Made by a program: the position numbers and the translations under genes. The notes beneath the pieces were generated by a model, which searched no databases, had not been told where the DNA came from, and worked only from the letters and a program-made list of their open reading frames with translations. 64,000 nucleotides of DNA from CAXMNX01 sp964194845 (GTDB lineage: Bacteria; Pseudomonadota; Alphaproteobacteria; Rhodobacterales; Rhodobacteraceae), in contig CAXMNX010000047.1 in the NCBI GenBank assembly GCA_964194845.1, positions 13,566-77,565 of the forward strand. The letters are read 5' to 3'. Within the stretch, counting starts at the first letter, position 1, and every line of letters starts with the position of its first letter. This document shows, piece by piece, positions 53,807 through 62,104 of this stretch.

Positions 53807-54824
53807 TGATAATTCCGCGTTCGCATATTGGCCTGACAGCCTACGCCGACCTGCTTGGCATCCTAAAGGACCAGAAGGTCGCGGACATACGTGGAACGGT
53901 GGTCCCCAGAAAAAAAACGGCAAAACCTATCTATACGATCACCACCGTGTGGGCCAAAAGGTCATCGCGAAATACATTGGCGAGGAGACGCCGGAACTTC
54001 TTGAACGACTGGCCCGCGCAACTGAGCAAAAGAAAAAGCAAACAAAATCGAACAGCAACAGCAGCCGCCTTATCAGGTTGCTTCGTGCCGAAGGCTACAC
54101 CGGGCTGGACGCCGTCACGGGTGCATTGCTGATGAACCTGGCCCGCAGCGGTGTTTTCCGGCTGGGCGGAACAATCGTCGGCACTATCGCGTTTCGCTTA
54201 TATGAAGGCGAATTGGGCATAAAGCTAGGATCGGATCGTCTGGCGCAAACCGGAGATCTGGACATCGCGAGCTTTGAGCGCCTCTCGCTTGCCATTGCTG
54301 ACAAAGTTACGCAATCCACAAGTTCAGTTTTGGAAAGCATGAACTTTGATCCAGTGCCTTCGCTTAATAAAAAAAGCGTCTGGAGATGGAGAGAGGCCCG
54401 CTCGGAAACGCTGGTCGAATTCCTCACCCCCGCCTGTGGCGACGAAAGCATTCGACTGCTGCCGTCATTGGGCGTCAGCGCGCAATCACTTCACTACCTG
54501 AACTACCTCATCGCCGATCCGATCAAGGCCGTGGCGCTCTACCACTCGGGCTTGCTGGTTCAAATCCCGCGACCCGAGGTTTATGCGATGCACAAACTGA
54601 TTGTCGCGGACCGGCGGCGGCGCGGCACCGACGAGCTGAAGTCCCGGAAAGATCTGGCGCAGGCGGACTTCCTAATCGAAGCGCTGGCCGACCTGCGGCC
54701 CGACGAATTGTCCGAGGCTTTCGAGGATGCCATTTCGCGCGGCCCGAAATGGCAAAGCCGGATCAAGGCGTCGCTGGCGCGGCTGCCGAACGCCACCGAA
54801 AGATTGGCCGAAATTACCGGCTGA
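53806..54824 (+). CDS. GSU2403-type nucleotidyltransferase-fold protein, frame change at an A8 run
   Basis: About 340 residues. Residues after about 130 carry a nucleotidyltransferase-like core: FRLGGTIVGTIAFRLY, then GDLDIASFERLSLAI with a DxD pair, and a helical C-terminal half (DPIKAVALYHSGLLVQIPRPEVYAMHKLIV), typical of the GSU2403/NTP_transf_8 group, which is of unknown function and related to MNT/AbiEii-type toxins. The N-terminus reads MIIPRSHIGLTAYADLLGIL from 53806, then must shift at the eight A's near 53910-53917 to reach KNGKTYLYDHHRVGQKVIAKY. No Shine-Dalgarno precedes the ATG, and a stop lies directly upstream, so the message may be leaderless. The gene lies between rpsA and ihfB, which normally are neighbours. 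Confidence 0.65.
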
Positions 54825-55059
54825 TTATTAACGAATCGCCCGCCAAGCCGCAGCGCAGCATCGGCGTCGCGGCAATTTCAACAGACCCACAATTCGGCGT
54901 ACTGCTCCAATTTTCCACCAATTTCAGGCTCCTAGACCGCAGATTTCTCGAATTTCGCCCACCAGATGTGTTTTTACCTGAGCGCTTTGCGCATATAGTC
55001 GTGCGAGGAAATGACGGCAGAATCGCCGCGACATAACCACAAAAATCCTGGGGGGACAC

Positions 55060-55341
55060 ATGATCAGATCTGAACTGGTCCAGAAAATCGCCGAAGAAAA
55101 CCCCCACCTTTATCAACGCGACGTTGAACGCATCGTCTCGACGATCTTCGAAGAGGTTATCGACGCGATGGCGCGTGGGGATCGGGTCGAGCTTCGGGGC
55201 TTTGGCGCGTTTTCGGTAAAGCAGCGCGACTCCCGCGTCGGCCGCAATCCCCGGACAGGCGAAAGCGTTCAGGTCGACGAGAAGCATGTGCCGTTCTTCA
55301 AGACCGGCAAACTGCTCAGGGATCGGCTGAACGGCAAATAG
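55060..55341 (+). CDS. ihfB: Integration host factor subunit beta
   Basis: 93 residues of the HU/IHF family; bends DNA as a heterodimer with IhfA. Typical parts are MIRSELVQKIAEENPHLY, VEL-RGFGAFSVK and the arm RVGRNPRTGESVQVDEKHVPFFK with the Pro that intercalates. GGGGG precedes the ATG. The 235 bases upstream (54825-55059) contain no gene and should hold its promoter. It is followed closely by the lapA-like gene. Confidence 0.95.
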   Translation: MIRSELVQKIAEENPHLYQRDVERIVSTIFEEVIDAMARGDRVELRGFGAFSVKQRDSRVGRNPRTGESVQVDEKHVPFFKTGKLLRDRLNGK

Positions 55342-55352
55342 GACGTAGGTCC

Positions 55353-55697
55353 ATGCGTTACATTCGGTATGCTGTTTTGGCGTCGCTTGCGGTTGTCATG
55401 GTGACCATCGCAATCGCAAATCGTGGGCTTTTGACGCTGCGGTTATTGCCCGAAGAGCTTTCTGGCCTGTTTGGATATTCCTGGCAGGTAACGCTTCCGA
55501 TATTCATTGTGCTTCTGATCGCAGTTCTTTTCGGCGTCGTTCTCGGCTTCGTCTGGGAGTGGATCCGCGAGCACAAACATCGCGCCGAAGCCGTAACCGA
55601 ACGTCGCGCACGCCAGAAGCTAGAAGGTGAAATGGGTCCGGCGCGATCCAAAGATTCCGGCGGCGATGATGTGCTCGCACTGCTTGAGGGTCGCTGA
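55353..55697 (+). CDS. LapA family (DUF1049) membrane protein
   Basis: 114 residues with two transmembrane helices (about 6-24 and 42-66: VASLAVVMVTIAIANRGL and LPIFIVLLIAVLFGVVLGFVWEW) and a charged cytosolic tail. LapA/LapB partners in other bacteria coordinate lipopolysaccharide assembly. The gene sits 11 bases after ihfB and 23 bases before trpF, the usual order in this order of bacteria, and is presumably co-transcribed with ihfB. Confidence 0.9.
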   Translation: MRYIRYAVLASLAVVMVTIAIANRGLLTLRLLPEELSGLFGYSWQVTLPIFIVLLIAVLFGVVLGFVWEWIREHKHRAEAVTERRARQKLEGEMGPARSKDSGGDDVLALLEGR

Positions 55698-55720
55698 CGG
55701 TCGCGTTAGACCCTTTATCT

Positions 55721-56362
55721 ATGACTGGAAACACGCGCGTTAAGATTTGTGGGCTGACGACGCCGGAAACGATTTCGGCGGCGGTTGGCGCCGGTGCGGC
55801 CTATATCGGATTCAACTTTTTCCCCAAATCGCCGCGATTTCTGACGATCGAGGTCGCGCGTTCGCTTGCGCTTGGTATTCCCGAAGGTGTCGCGAAAGTG
55901 GCGCTTACGGTTGATGCCGACAATGATTTATTGGACGCGATAGCGGCCAAAGTACCCTTGGACATGCTCCAATTGCATGGGGCCGAGACCGTGGCGCGCA
56001 TTGCCGAAGTAAAAACCCGCTATGGCTTGCCGATCATCAAGGCGGTGGGCATCGCCGATGCGCCTGATCTCGGTGCGATCAACACCTATTCGGGCGTCGC
56101 GGATCAGATACTTATCGACGCCAAACCGCCGAAATTGGCAGAGCTGCCTGGCGGCAACGGCGTGCCATTCGATTGGCGGCTGATCGCCGGTCGCCGTTGG
56201 AGTGTTCCTTGGATGCTGGCTGGCGGACTGACATCCGAGAACGTCGGTGAGGCGCTGCGCCTGACCAGCGCGCAGCAAGTTGACGTGTCTTCCGGAGTCG
56301 AAAGAGCGCCGGGCGAAAAAGATATATCCGCGATTTGCGCATTCATCGAGGCGGCTGGGTAG
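55721..56362 (+). CDS. trpF: Phosphoribosylanthranilate isomerase
   Basis: 213 residues, (beta/alpha)8 enzyme of tryptophan synthesis. Catalytic Cys is in VKICGLTTPETI, the general acid Asp in VALTVDADND (VDxD), and the phosphate site in PWMLAGGLTSENV with DVSSGVERAPGEKD. ATG at 55721. trpB, often the next gene in this group, is not here; the next gene is mrcA on the other strand. Confidence 0.95.
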   Translation: MTGNTRVKICGLTTPETISAAVGAGAAYIGFNFFPKSPRFLTIEVARSLALGIPEGVAKVALTVDADNDLLDAIAAKVPLDMLQLHGAETVARIAEVKTRYGLPIIKAVGIADAPDLGAINTYSGVADQILIDAKPPKLAELPGGNGVPFDWRLIAGRRWSVPWMLAGGLTSENVGEALRLTSAQQVDVSSGVERAPGEKDISAICAFIEAAG

Positions 56363-56413
56363 CGTTGCCGGTCGACATGCATCAGCGGACCTGATCTTCC
56401 GCGAAGGACGGCG

Positions 56414-58576
56414 CTAGCGATTTCCGAATATTTCACCCAGCACGTCCAGAATTACGCGTTCAACAGCATTGCCGCCGCTGCTGCGCCGCCGACGTCTCGT
56501 GCGCTCCTCGGTTGCCACCTGCCGCGAACCCTGCGGAACAAGCATCGGTAGTTGCCCTGCTGGCACGCCTTCGTGAACGCGCAACATGGTTTCCTTCCAG
56601 ATCTCAGCGGGCAACCCGCCGCCTGTTACCCCGGTCAGCGGCGTGTTGTCATCATAGCCCATCCAGACGCCAGCGACATAATCCGCCGTAAATCCGATGA
56701 ACCACGCATCGCGCGCCAACTGGGTGGTGCCGGTCTTGCCCGCCGCAGGTCTGCCCGGAAGCCGCGCGCGCGTGCCGGTGCCGCGTTCAATGACCTGGCT
56801 CATCATGTATACCAACTGCTTGGCAGCGGGTTGGGTAATGACACGCTCGCCAATGCCGCCTTCCTGCTCAAGAAGCGGCGTCGCGTCGCCTTTGAGCCGA
56901 AGTTCCACCAGCCCATAGGGTTCGACGCTTGAACCACCGTTCAGAATGCCCGCATAGGCCCCGGTCATTTCAAGAAGCGTGGATTCCGAAGTACCCAGCG
57001 CCAGTGCCGGGCCCACCGCCATATCGCTTTCAATGCCGAAATCCGAAGCAATCTTCACGACGGCTTCGCGGCCAACCCGTTCAAATACCTTCACGGCAGG
57101 AACGTTGATGGAATTCGCCAGCGCATCGGTCAACGTGACGACACCGCGATGCTGGTGGTCATAGTTCGACGGGCACCAGCGCCCCGAACCCGGCACATCA
57201 AGGCAAAACGGCTCGTCTGTGACGGTATCGAAAGGTGAATACCCCAGATCGAGCGCTGCGCCGTAGACAAATGGCTTGAACGCCGAACCGGTTTGCCGCT
57301 TGGCCTGTATCGCCCGGTTAAACTGCCCCGCTATGCCTTTGAACTTGCGCCCGCCGACCATTGCGCGCACCGCGCCGTCCGCGCTCATCACAACGACCGC
57401 GGCTTGTGCTTTCGATTCTTCACTCACCCTGTTGTCGAACACCCACTGCAACGCCTCTTCCGCGGCTGTCTGGATGCCGTCGTCGAACGTCGTGCGAATG
57501 ATCACGTCTTCGGTCGTCTCGTCGGTCAGAAAACTTGGCCCCCGATCCATGACCCAGTCTGCAAAATACCCGCCCGCACGCGCCTCGGCTGCTTCCGACA
57601 ATTGTGCGGGATTGGCGCGGGCGAACCCGGCCTCGTCCGCCGTCAGCAACTTCTGCTTCTCCATCAGCCCGATGATCAGATTTGCCCGGTCGCGCGATCG
57701 CTGAAGATTTGCGGTCGGCGCATACCGCGTCGGTGCGACCAGAAGGCCCGCAAGCATCGCCGCCTCGCTTGGCAGAAGCTCGTTTGCCGACCGCCCGAAG
57801 TATCGCTGTGCGGCAGCCTCGAACCCACGGCTTCCAGCACCAAGGTAAGCACGGTTCAGATAGATCGTGAGGATATCGTCCTTGGAATATCGAACCTCCA
57901 TCGCAATCGCATAGATCGCTTCCTTGACCTTGCGGACCAGCGTTGTGCGCCGACAATCGGCTTCAAATTCGGCCTCGGTCATGCGGCCCGCGGGATCATA
58001 CCCTGTGCCAAGGCAAAGAAGCTTCGCGGTTTGCTGGGTGATCGTCGAACCGCCATGTCCCTGAAGCGGGCCCCGGCCTTCGCTTAGATTGATCCGAACC
58101 GCACTGGCAACGCCGCGTGGCGAGATACCAAAATGCCCATAAAACCGTCTGTCCTCGGTCGCGACAATAGCGTCTTTCAGATAAGGCGAAACTGTATCGG
58201 CGGTAATCTGGCCGCCGAATTGTTCGCCGCGCCAGGCAAAGACTGAACCGTTCCGGTCAAGAAGCGTCACCGACCCACGGGCGCGCGCATCGAGCAGATT
58301 GCCGGCCGGCGGCAATGTCGCGGCATAGTAAAGAACCGCAAGTCCGACCAATATGCCGACCACCGCAGTCACCCGCCAGCCGATCCCCCAAATCAACCTA
58401 AAAACCGCGCGAAATAGCCATACCAATGGATTGCGCGAGGTTTTACGGCGCGCTGACACGCTCCGTTTGCGACTGGTTTTACGAGGCTTCGCGGCGGTCT
58501 TCGATTTATTATGCCGCTTGTCGGCGACCAGGGGCGGTCGTTTTCTTCCTGACCCACTCATACGCTTGTTGTCCAT
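56414..58576 (-). CDS. mrcA: Penicillin-binding protein 1A (transglycosylase/transpeptidase)
   Basis: 720 residues, inner-membrane peptidoglycan synthase. A basic cytosolic head (residues 1-50) and one membrane helix (about 58-85) lead to a GT51 transglycosylase domain with ATEDRRFYGHFGISPRGV and GGSTITQQTAK, then a transpeptidase with SxxK in KRQTGSAFKPFVYG, SxN in LANSINVPAVKV and KTG in AAGKTGTTQLARDAW. C-terminal tail is Arg/Ser-rich. The ATG at 58576 is preferred over an unlikely extension to 58732; an ATG at 58561 is also possible. Confidence 0.93.
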   Translation of the reverse strand: MDNKRMSGSGRKRPPLVADKRHNKSKTAAKPRKTSRKRSVSARRKTSRNPLVWLFRAVFRLIWGIGWRVTAVVGILVGLAVLYYAATLPPAGNLLDARARGSVTLLDRNGSVFAWRGEQFGGQITADTVSPYLKDAIVATEDRRFYGHFGISPRGVASAVRINLSEGRGPLQGHGGSTITQQTAKLLCLGTGYDPAGRMTEAEFEADCRRTTLVRKVKEAIYAIAMEVRYSKDDILTIYLNRAYLGAGSRGFEAAAQRYFGRSANELLPSEAAMLAGLLVAPTRYAPTANLQRSRDRANLIIGLMEKQKLLTADEAGFARANPAQLSEAAEARAGGYFADWVMDRGPSFLTDETTEDVIIRTTFDDGIQTAAEEALQWVFDNRVSEESKAQAAVVVMSADGAVRAMVGGRKFKGIAGQFNRAIQAKRQTGSAFKPFVYGAALDLGYSPFDTVTDEPFCLDVPGSGRWCPSNYDHQHRGVVTLTDALANSINVPAVKVFERVGREAVVKIASDFGIESDMAVGPALALGTSESTLLEMTGAYAGILNGGSSVEPYGLVELRLKGDATPLLEQEGGIGERVITQPAAKQLVYMMSQVIERGTGTRARLPGRPAAGKTGTTQLARDAWFIGFTADYVAGVWMGYDDNTPLTGVTGGGLPAEIWKETMLRVHEGVPAGQLPMLVPQGSRQVATEERTRRRRRSSGGNAVERVILDVLGEIFGNR

Positions 58577-59000
58577 TCCTGCCCGCTCATTACATAGGCG
58601 CTTTGCGCGGGGATGTAGAGCGTGATTGCGTTGCCGGTGCCCGAAAATCGAAATATCGCCGCCGGAAACGCCACAATTTCGTCCAAGGTCCGGACAAGTT
58701 CGGTCGCGCCGGCCGCCGCAGTTTCGGCACAATCGTTTTGAGGCTGGAACGCGGTTTCATGGGTGGTTTTCCAGTTAAAGAATCGCCGGATTTCTGGTGT
58801 GCCGCCGCACTACAGGACAAATGACCGGGGTGTCGCGGTTAACCAATTTGCCAGCGCCTCGGGCAAAATAAACCCGCTTCCGCGGCACAATTCGGTCAAA
58901 ATTTCCCGGATTATGGCAATTCCGCCGCAATCCGAACACCTCGCCGCCACAAACAAGATGTATAAGATGCGTGTTGGTTTTAGTTAAAAGTGTGATGGTT
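58577..59000. other. Intergenic region upstream of mrcA without a recognisable gene
   Basis: A stretch of about 420 bases. Short open frames exist on both strands, but none has a good ribosome-binding site or a recognisable domain. It must hold the divergent promoters of mrcA and of the small plus-strand genes. I see no RNA gene or strong hairpin here. Confidence 0.5.
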
Positions 59001-59198
59001 ATGAGTGTCAATATCCCCCTGTTTCTCTATACGTTTCCTTTCATCATTGCGGCAGGCGTCTTAATTTGTGCGCAAATTGAAAAGTTGCGCCCAACGCCGG
59101 ACGTCGACGACAAACCCGTCATGACCCGTGATGACGCTTTGGTCGAAGAATTGCGTCCCGAGCCGCTTCGCAGGCGGTACATCTCGTACACTATCTGA
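59001..59198 (+). CDS. Small membrane protein, hypothetical
   Basis: 65 residues: a single N-terminal helix (IPLFLYTFPFIIAAGVLICA) followed by a polar tail of 40 residues with KLRPTPDVDDKPVMTRDD and LRPEPLRRRYISYTI. Upstream in-frame starts at 58971 and 58995 exist; the ATG at 59001 places the hydrophobic segment at the N-terminus. No strong Shine-Dalgarno. The charge pattern of the tail makes coding likely but the call is weak. Confidence 0.45.
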   Translation: MSVNIPLFLYTFPFIIAAGVLICAQIEKLRPTPDVDDKPVMTRDDALVEELRPEPLRRRYISYTI

Positions 59199-59278
59199 TC
59201 GCACGTGACTTGCGCGCCTATCGAAGGGCCGCGCAGATTTCTGTGTATATTATCGAGTTAACTTAAAGGACGAATTAA

Positions 59279-59452
59279 ATGGATACCCTTGGACTTATTC
59301 TTTTGATCCTTCTTGGCGGACTAATCGGATCGGGAGTGGCGTTGTGGCGCAGCAAACGCAGCACTCCCCCAGTCGAGGCCGATCCATATGTCGACGAACG
59401 TTTCAGCCGTCTGGGATCAGATTTCAGCCCGAACGGCATCGAACTGGCATAA
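59279..59452 (+). CDS. 57-residue membrane protein, hypothetical
   Basis: A short gene with AAAGGA eight bases before the ATG. The protein begins with a hydrophobic helix (LGLILLILLGGLIGSGVALW), a short basic turn RSKRS, and an acidic tail containing ADPYVDERFSRLGSDF. It ends 54 bases before the trpA stop on the other strand. One transmembrane segment with cytosolic tail is expected; function unknown. Confidence 0.65.
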   Translation: MDTLGLILLILLGGLIGSGVALWRSKRSTPPVEADPYVDERFSRLGSDFSPNGIELA

Positions 59453-59506
59453 TCTAATAATTTCGCTGCACGATGGAAGCGGGCGTGCATTTGTGCGCCC
59501 GTTTTC

Positions 59507-60298
59507 TCAGGCGCTGTGCGCCCCGTCGGCCAGCGACCGGACAAAGGCCAGAACGTCGTCCGGGCTATCGCCCTGACCGATACGCGCGACAATAGCTGAC
59601 CCAACAACGGCACCATCGGCGACGCTTGCGATACTACGACTGTCTTGCGGGGTCTTGATCCCGAACCCCACGACTATCGGAAGATCGGTCGCAGCCTTGA
59701 TCCTTGCAACCTCGGGGCCAACATCGGTCGCAACAGCGTTCGCAGCACCCGTGATGCCGGTGATCGACACGTAGTATACAAAGCCGCTGGTGTTCTGAAG
59801 CACCTTCGGCAATCGCCGGTCGTCTGTTGTCGGTGTTGCAAGTCGAATGAAATTCAGCCCCGCAGCCTGCGCCGGAATGCACAATTCGCTGTCTTCCTCG
59901 GGCGGCAGATCGACGATGATCAGCCCATCAATACCAGCCGCTTTCGCGTCCGCCAAAAACCGGTCAACGCCGCGCGAATGGATCGGATTGTAGTATCCCA
60001 TCAACACGATGGGCGTTGTGTCGTCGCCTTCGCGAAAGGCGCGCGCCAGTTGAAGCGTTTTCTCCAGCGTCTGCCCGGCCGCAAGTGCCCGCTGCCCGGC
60101 AAGCTGGATCGTCGGCCCATCCGCCATCGGATCGGTAAACGGCAGGCCCAGTTCGATGATATCGACACCGGATTTGGGCAGGCCACGGACGATCTCAAGC
60201 GACGTCTCAAAGTCGGGATCGCCGGCCATAATATAGGCTACGAACGCCTTTTTCCCCTGCGACTTCAGGGCCGCAAACTTGGCGTCGATCCGGGTCAT
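59507..60298 (-). CDS. trpA: Tryptophan synthase alpha chain
   Basis: 263 residues. Cleaves indole-3-glycerol phosphate and passes indole to TrpB. The catalytic Glu is in VDIIELGLPFTDPMADGPTIQ, the Asp in GLIIVDLPPEEDSEL, and the phosphate-binding part in VVGFGIKTPQDSRSI. ATG at 60298 gives the standard N-terminus (MTRIDAKFAALKSQGKKAF); the frame runs on to 60457 but that is not conserved. trpB is absent from the window, so the synthase genes are split. Confidence 0.95.
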   Translation of the reverse strand: MTRIDAKFAALKSQGKKAFVAYIMAGDPDFETSLEIVRGLPKSGVDIIELGLPFTDPMADGPTIQLAGQRALAAGQTLEKTLQLARAFREGDDTTPIVLMGYYNPIHSRGVDRFLADAKAAGIDGLIIVDLPPEEDSELCIPAQAAGLNFIRLATPTTDDRRLPKVLQNTSGFVYYVSITGITGAANAVATDVGPEVARIKAATDLPIVVGFGIKTPQDSRSIASVADGAVVGSAIVARIGQGDSPDDVLAFVRSLADGAHSA

Positions 60299-60471
60299 AA
60301 GCAGATTTCCCAATGTGTCGGCCATTGCTGTCGCGCAATGCGGCTTCTGATGCAAGGGGTATGCCAGCAAAGGACACACGCCTGCCGTTGCAGCACGCGC
60401 GACACAGCACGGCTTGTGCCTTGTCAGCCAGAGCGATAGAGGCTCTGCCATAGCCATCAGGAGCGACCCAT

Positions 60472-61569
60472 ATGGGCTTCAAAACCGGAATTGTCGGGCT
60501 GCCGAATGTCGGCAAATCGACGTTGTTCAATGCCCTGACGCGAACTGCGGCGGCGCAGGCGGCAAACTTTCCGTTCTGCACGATCGAGCCCAACGTCGGC
60601 GAGGTGGCCGTCCGCGATCCGCGCCTGGAAAAACTGGCAGAGATTGCCGGGTCAAAAAAGGTCATTCCGACGCGGATGACCTTCGTTGATATCGCCGGTC
60701 TGGTGAAGGGTGCCTCGAAAGGCGAGGGCCTTGGCAACCAGTTTCTGGCCAATATTCGCGAGGTCGACGCCATCGCGCACGTGCTGCGCTACTTTGAAGA
60801 TGACGACGTGACGCACGTCGAAGGTCAGATTGACCCGATTGCTGATGCCGAAACCATCGAGACGGAACTGATGCTGGCCGATCTGGAATCGGTGGAAAAG
60901 CGGCTGCAAAACATTGTTCGCAAGGTCCGCGGCGGTGACAAGGAGGCGCTTCAGCAGGAACGGCTTTTGCTGCTCGCAAAAGCGGCCCTTGAAGATGGGC
61001 ATCCGGCAAGGCAGGTGCCCGTTGCCGCCGAGGACGCAAAAGCCTGGAGTTTGCTTCAGCTGCTGACCTCGAAGCCGGTTCTTTACGTGTGCAACGTCGC
61101 CGAAGACGACGCAGCATCCGGCAACGCCCTATCCGACCGCGTGAACGAAATGGCCGCAGCCGAGGGTGCGGCGTCTGTCGTCATATCCGCCAAAATCGAA
61201 GAGGAAATCAGCCAGCTCGAGACGGGCGAGGCCCAGTTGTTTTTAGACGAAATGGGTCTGGCCGAAGCGGGCCTCGACCGGATGATCCGCGCCGGCCACG
61301 ACCTTTTACACTTGCAGACCTACTTCACCGCCGGTCCAAAAGAGGCTCGCGCCTGGACGATCCGGCGCGGAACGCTCGCGCCGCAGGCGGCAGGCGTGAT
61401 CCACGGCGACTTTGAGAAGGGCTTCATTCGCGCCGAAACCATTACCTACCCGGACTATGTGGCGCTGGGCGGAGAGCAGGCGGCCAAGGATGCAGGCAAA
61501 ATGCGGGTTGAGGGCAAGGGGTACGAGGTGAAGGACGGTGACGTGCTTCATTTCCTGTTCAACACCTGA
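60472..61569 (+). CDS. ychF: Redox-regulated ATPase YchF
   Basis: 365 residues of the OBG-like YchF family. The P-loop is G-L-P-N-V-G-K-S-T at about residues 9-17, the switch II region is FVDIAGLVKGASKGEGLGNQFL, and the base-recognition motif is NVAED rather than NKxD, which explains the preference for ATP. A C-terminal TGS domain ends the protein (GKMRVEGKGYEVKDGDVLHF). Associated with ribosomes and stress. Divergent from trpA with 173 bases between starts. Confidence 0.96.
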   Translation: MGFKTGIVGLPNVGKSTLFNALTRTAAAQAANFPFCTIEPNVGEVAVRDPRLEKLAEIAGSKKVIPTRMTFVDIAGLVKGASKGEGLGNQFLANIREVDAIAHVLRYFEDDDVTHVEGQIDPIADAETIETELMLADLESVEKRLQNIVRKVRGGDKEALQQERLLLLAKAALEDGHPARQVPVAAEDAKAWSLLQLLTSKPVLYVCNVAEDDAASGNALSDRVNEMAAAEGAASVVISAKIEEEISQLETGEAQLFLDEMGLAEAGLDRMIRAGHDLLHLQTYFTAGPKEARAWTIRRGTLAPQAAGVIHGDFEKGFIRAETITYPDYVALGGEQAAKDAGKMRVEGKGYEVKDGDVLHFLFNT

Positions 61570-61612
61570 TTTTCGCTTGTCGGTCTTCACCGCGCTCGTT
61601 AAACCCAGCCTC

Positions 61613-61702
61613 GGAGCTGTGGCCGAGTGGTCGAAGGCGCTCCCCTGCTAAGGGAGTAGGCCCGGAAGGGTCTCGAGGGTTCGAATCCCTTCGGCTCCGC
61701 CA
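61613..61702 (+). tRNA. tRNA-Ser (GCT)
   Basis: 90 bases with the long variable arm of class II tRNAs. Acceptor arms GGAGCTG and CGGCTCC pair with one T-G wobble; anticodon stem-loop CTCCC-CTGCTAA-GGGAG with anticodon GCT; variable arm CCCGGAAGGGTC; T-loop GGTTCGAATCC; discriminator G, CCA at 61700-61702. Confidence 0.95.
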
Positions 61703-62104
61703 CCCACCCGTACAACTTATCTCTGTTTGGCTGGCGTTCGCGTAAGCCGCGGAACTCGCGCGGCTATCAGGCGCAGTTCCATATATTCGCCGAATGGAAC
61801 TGGAGATCTCTTCGATCTTTCGCGGGCTTTGTTGAGGGCGATCTCCGCTCGTCCGGTGGAAGGGTCCCTTTGGCCTTTATCAGGGAAAAATACGCGTTTT
61901 ACGTCCAAAACAGGTGATTTCGGCCGGAGTCTGGTTGTTCGCTTTTGGAATATATCGTGATTTCATAGGCTTAGATGGAGAATTATCCGGTTTCCTGTTA
62001 ATCGCCGTAACAGGCTTGTTTAGTGCCGCTAACAGGTGTGTTTAACGTCGGTATCAGGTCCTGTTTACCTTGAATAACAGGTAAAAGGCGAAATCCGGAC
62101 CTTT
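61703..62104. other. Region between tRNA-Ser and the recombinase gene, element boundary
   Basis: About 400 bases without a well-supported gene. The right part (from 61903) is AT-rich compared with the core genome. A short TTG-started frame on the minus strand (61717-61908) is possible but weak. The part at 61994-62081 is a repeat array listed separately. I do not find a second copy of the tRNA-Ser 3' end in the window. Confidence 0.5.
61994..62081 (+). repeat. Iteron-like array, TAACAGG repeated every 22 bases
   Basis: TAACAGG begins at 62008, 62030 and 62075, with TATCAGG at 62052; spacings are 22, 22 and 23 bases. Each copy is followed two or three bases later by TGTTTA (TGTTTA near 62017, 62039 and 62062). 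An inverted copy CCTGTTA is at 61994-62000. The array ends 24 bases before the stop of the recombinase gene. The period is about two helical turns, so bound subunits would line up on one face of the DNA. Confidence 0.65.

Noticed and set aside
53754..53915. GTG-started N-terminal extension of the nucleotidyltransferase in the second frame
   Set aside because: The translated sequence up to the A8 run matches nothing, while the other frame from 53806 gives the family-like N-terminus.
58590..58820. 76-codon frame upstream of mrcA
   Set aside because: Arg- and Ser-rich, no ribosome-binding site, no family; composition typical of noise at high GC.
61717..61908. 63-codon minus-strand frame beside the recombinase
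   Set aside because: TTG start without a Shine-Dalgarno and no family; not enough support to call a gene.
61994..62081. CRISPR array
   Set aside because: Repeat unit is only about 7-15 bases with 22-base period and no cas genes; an iteron or binding-site array fits better.
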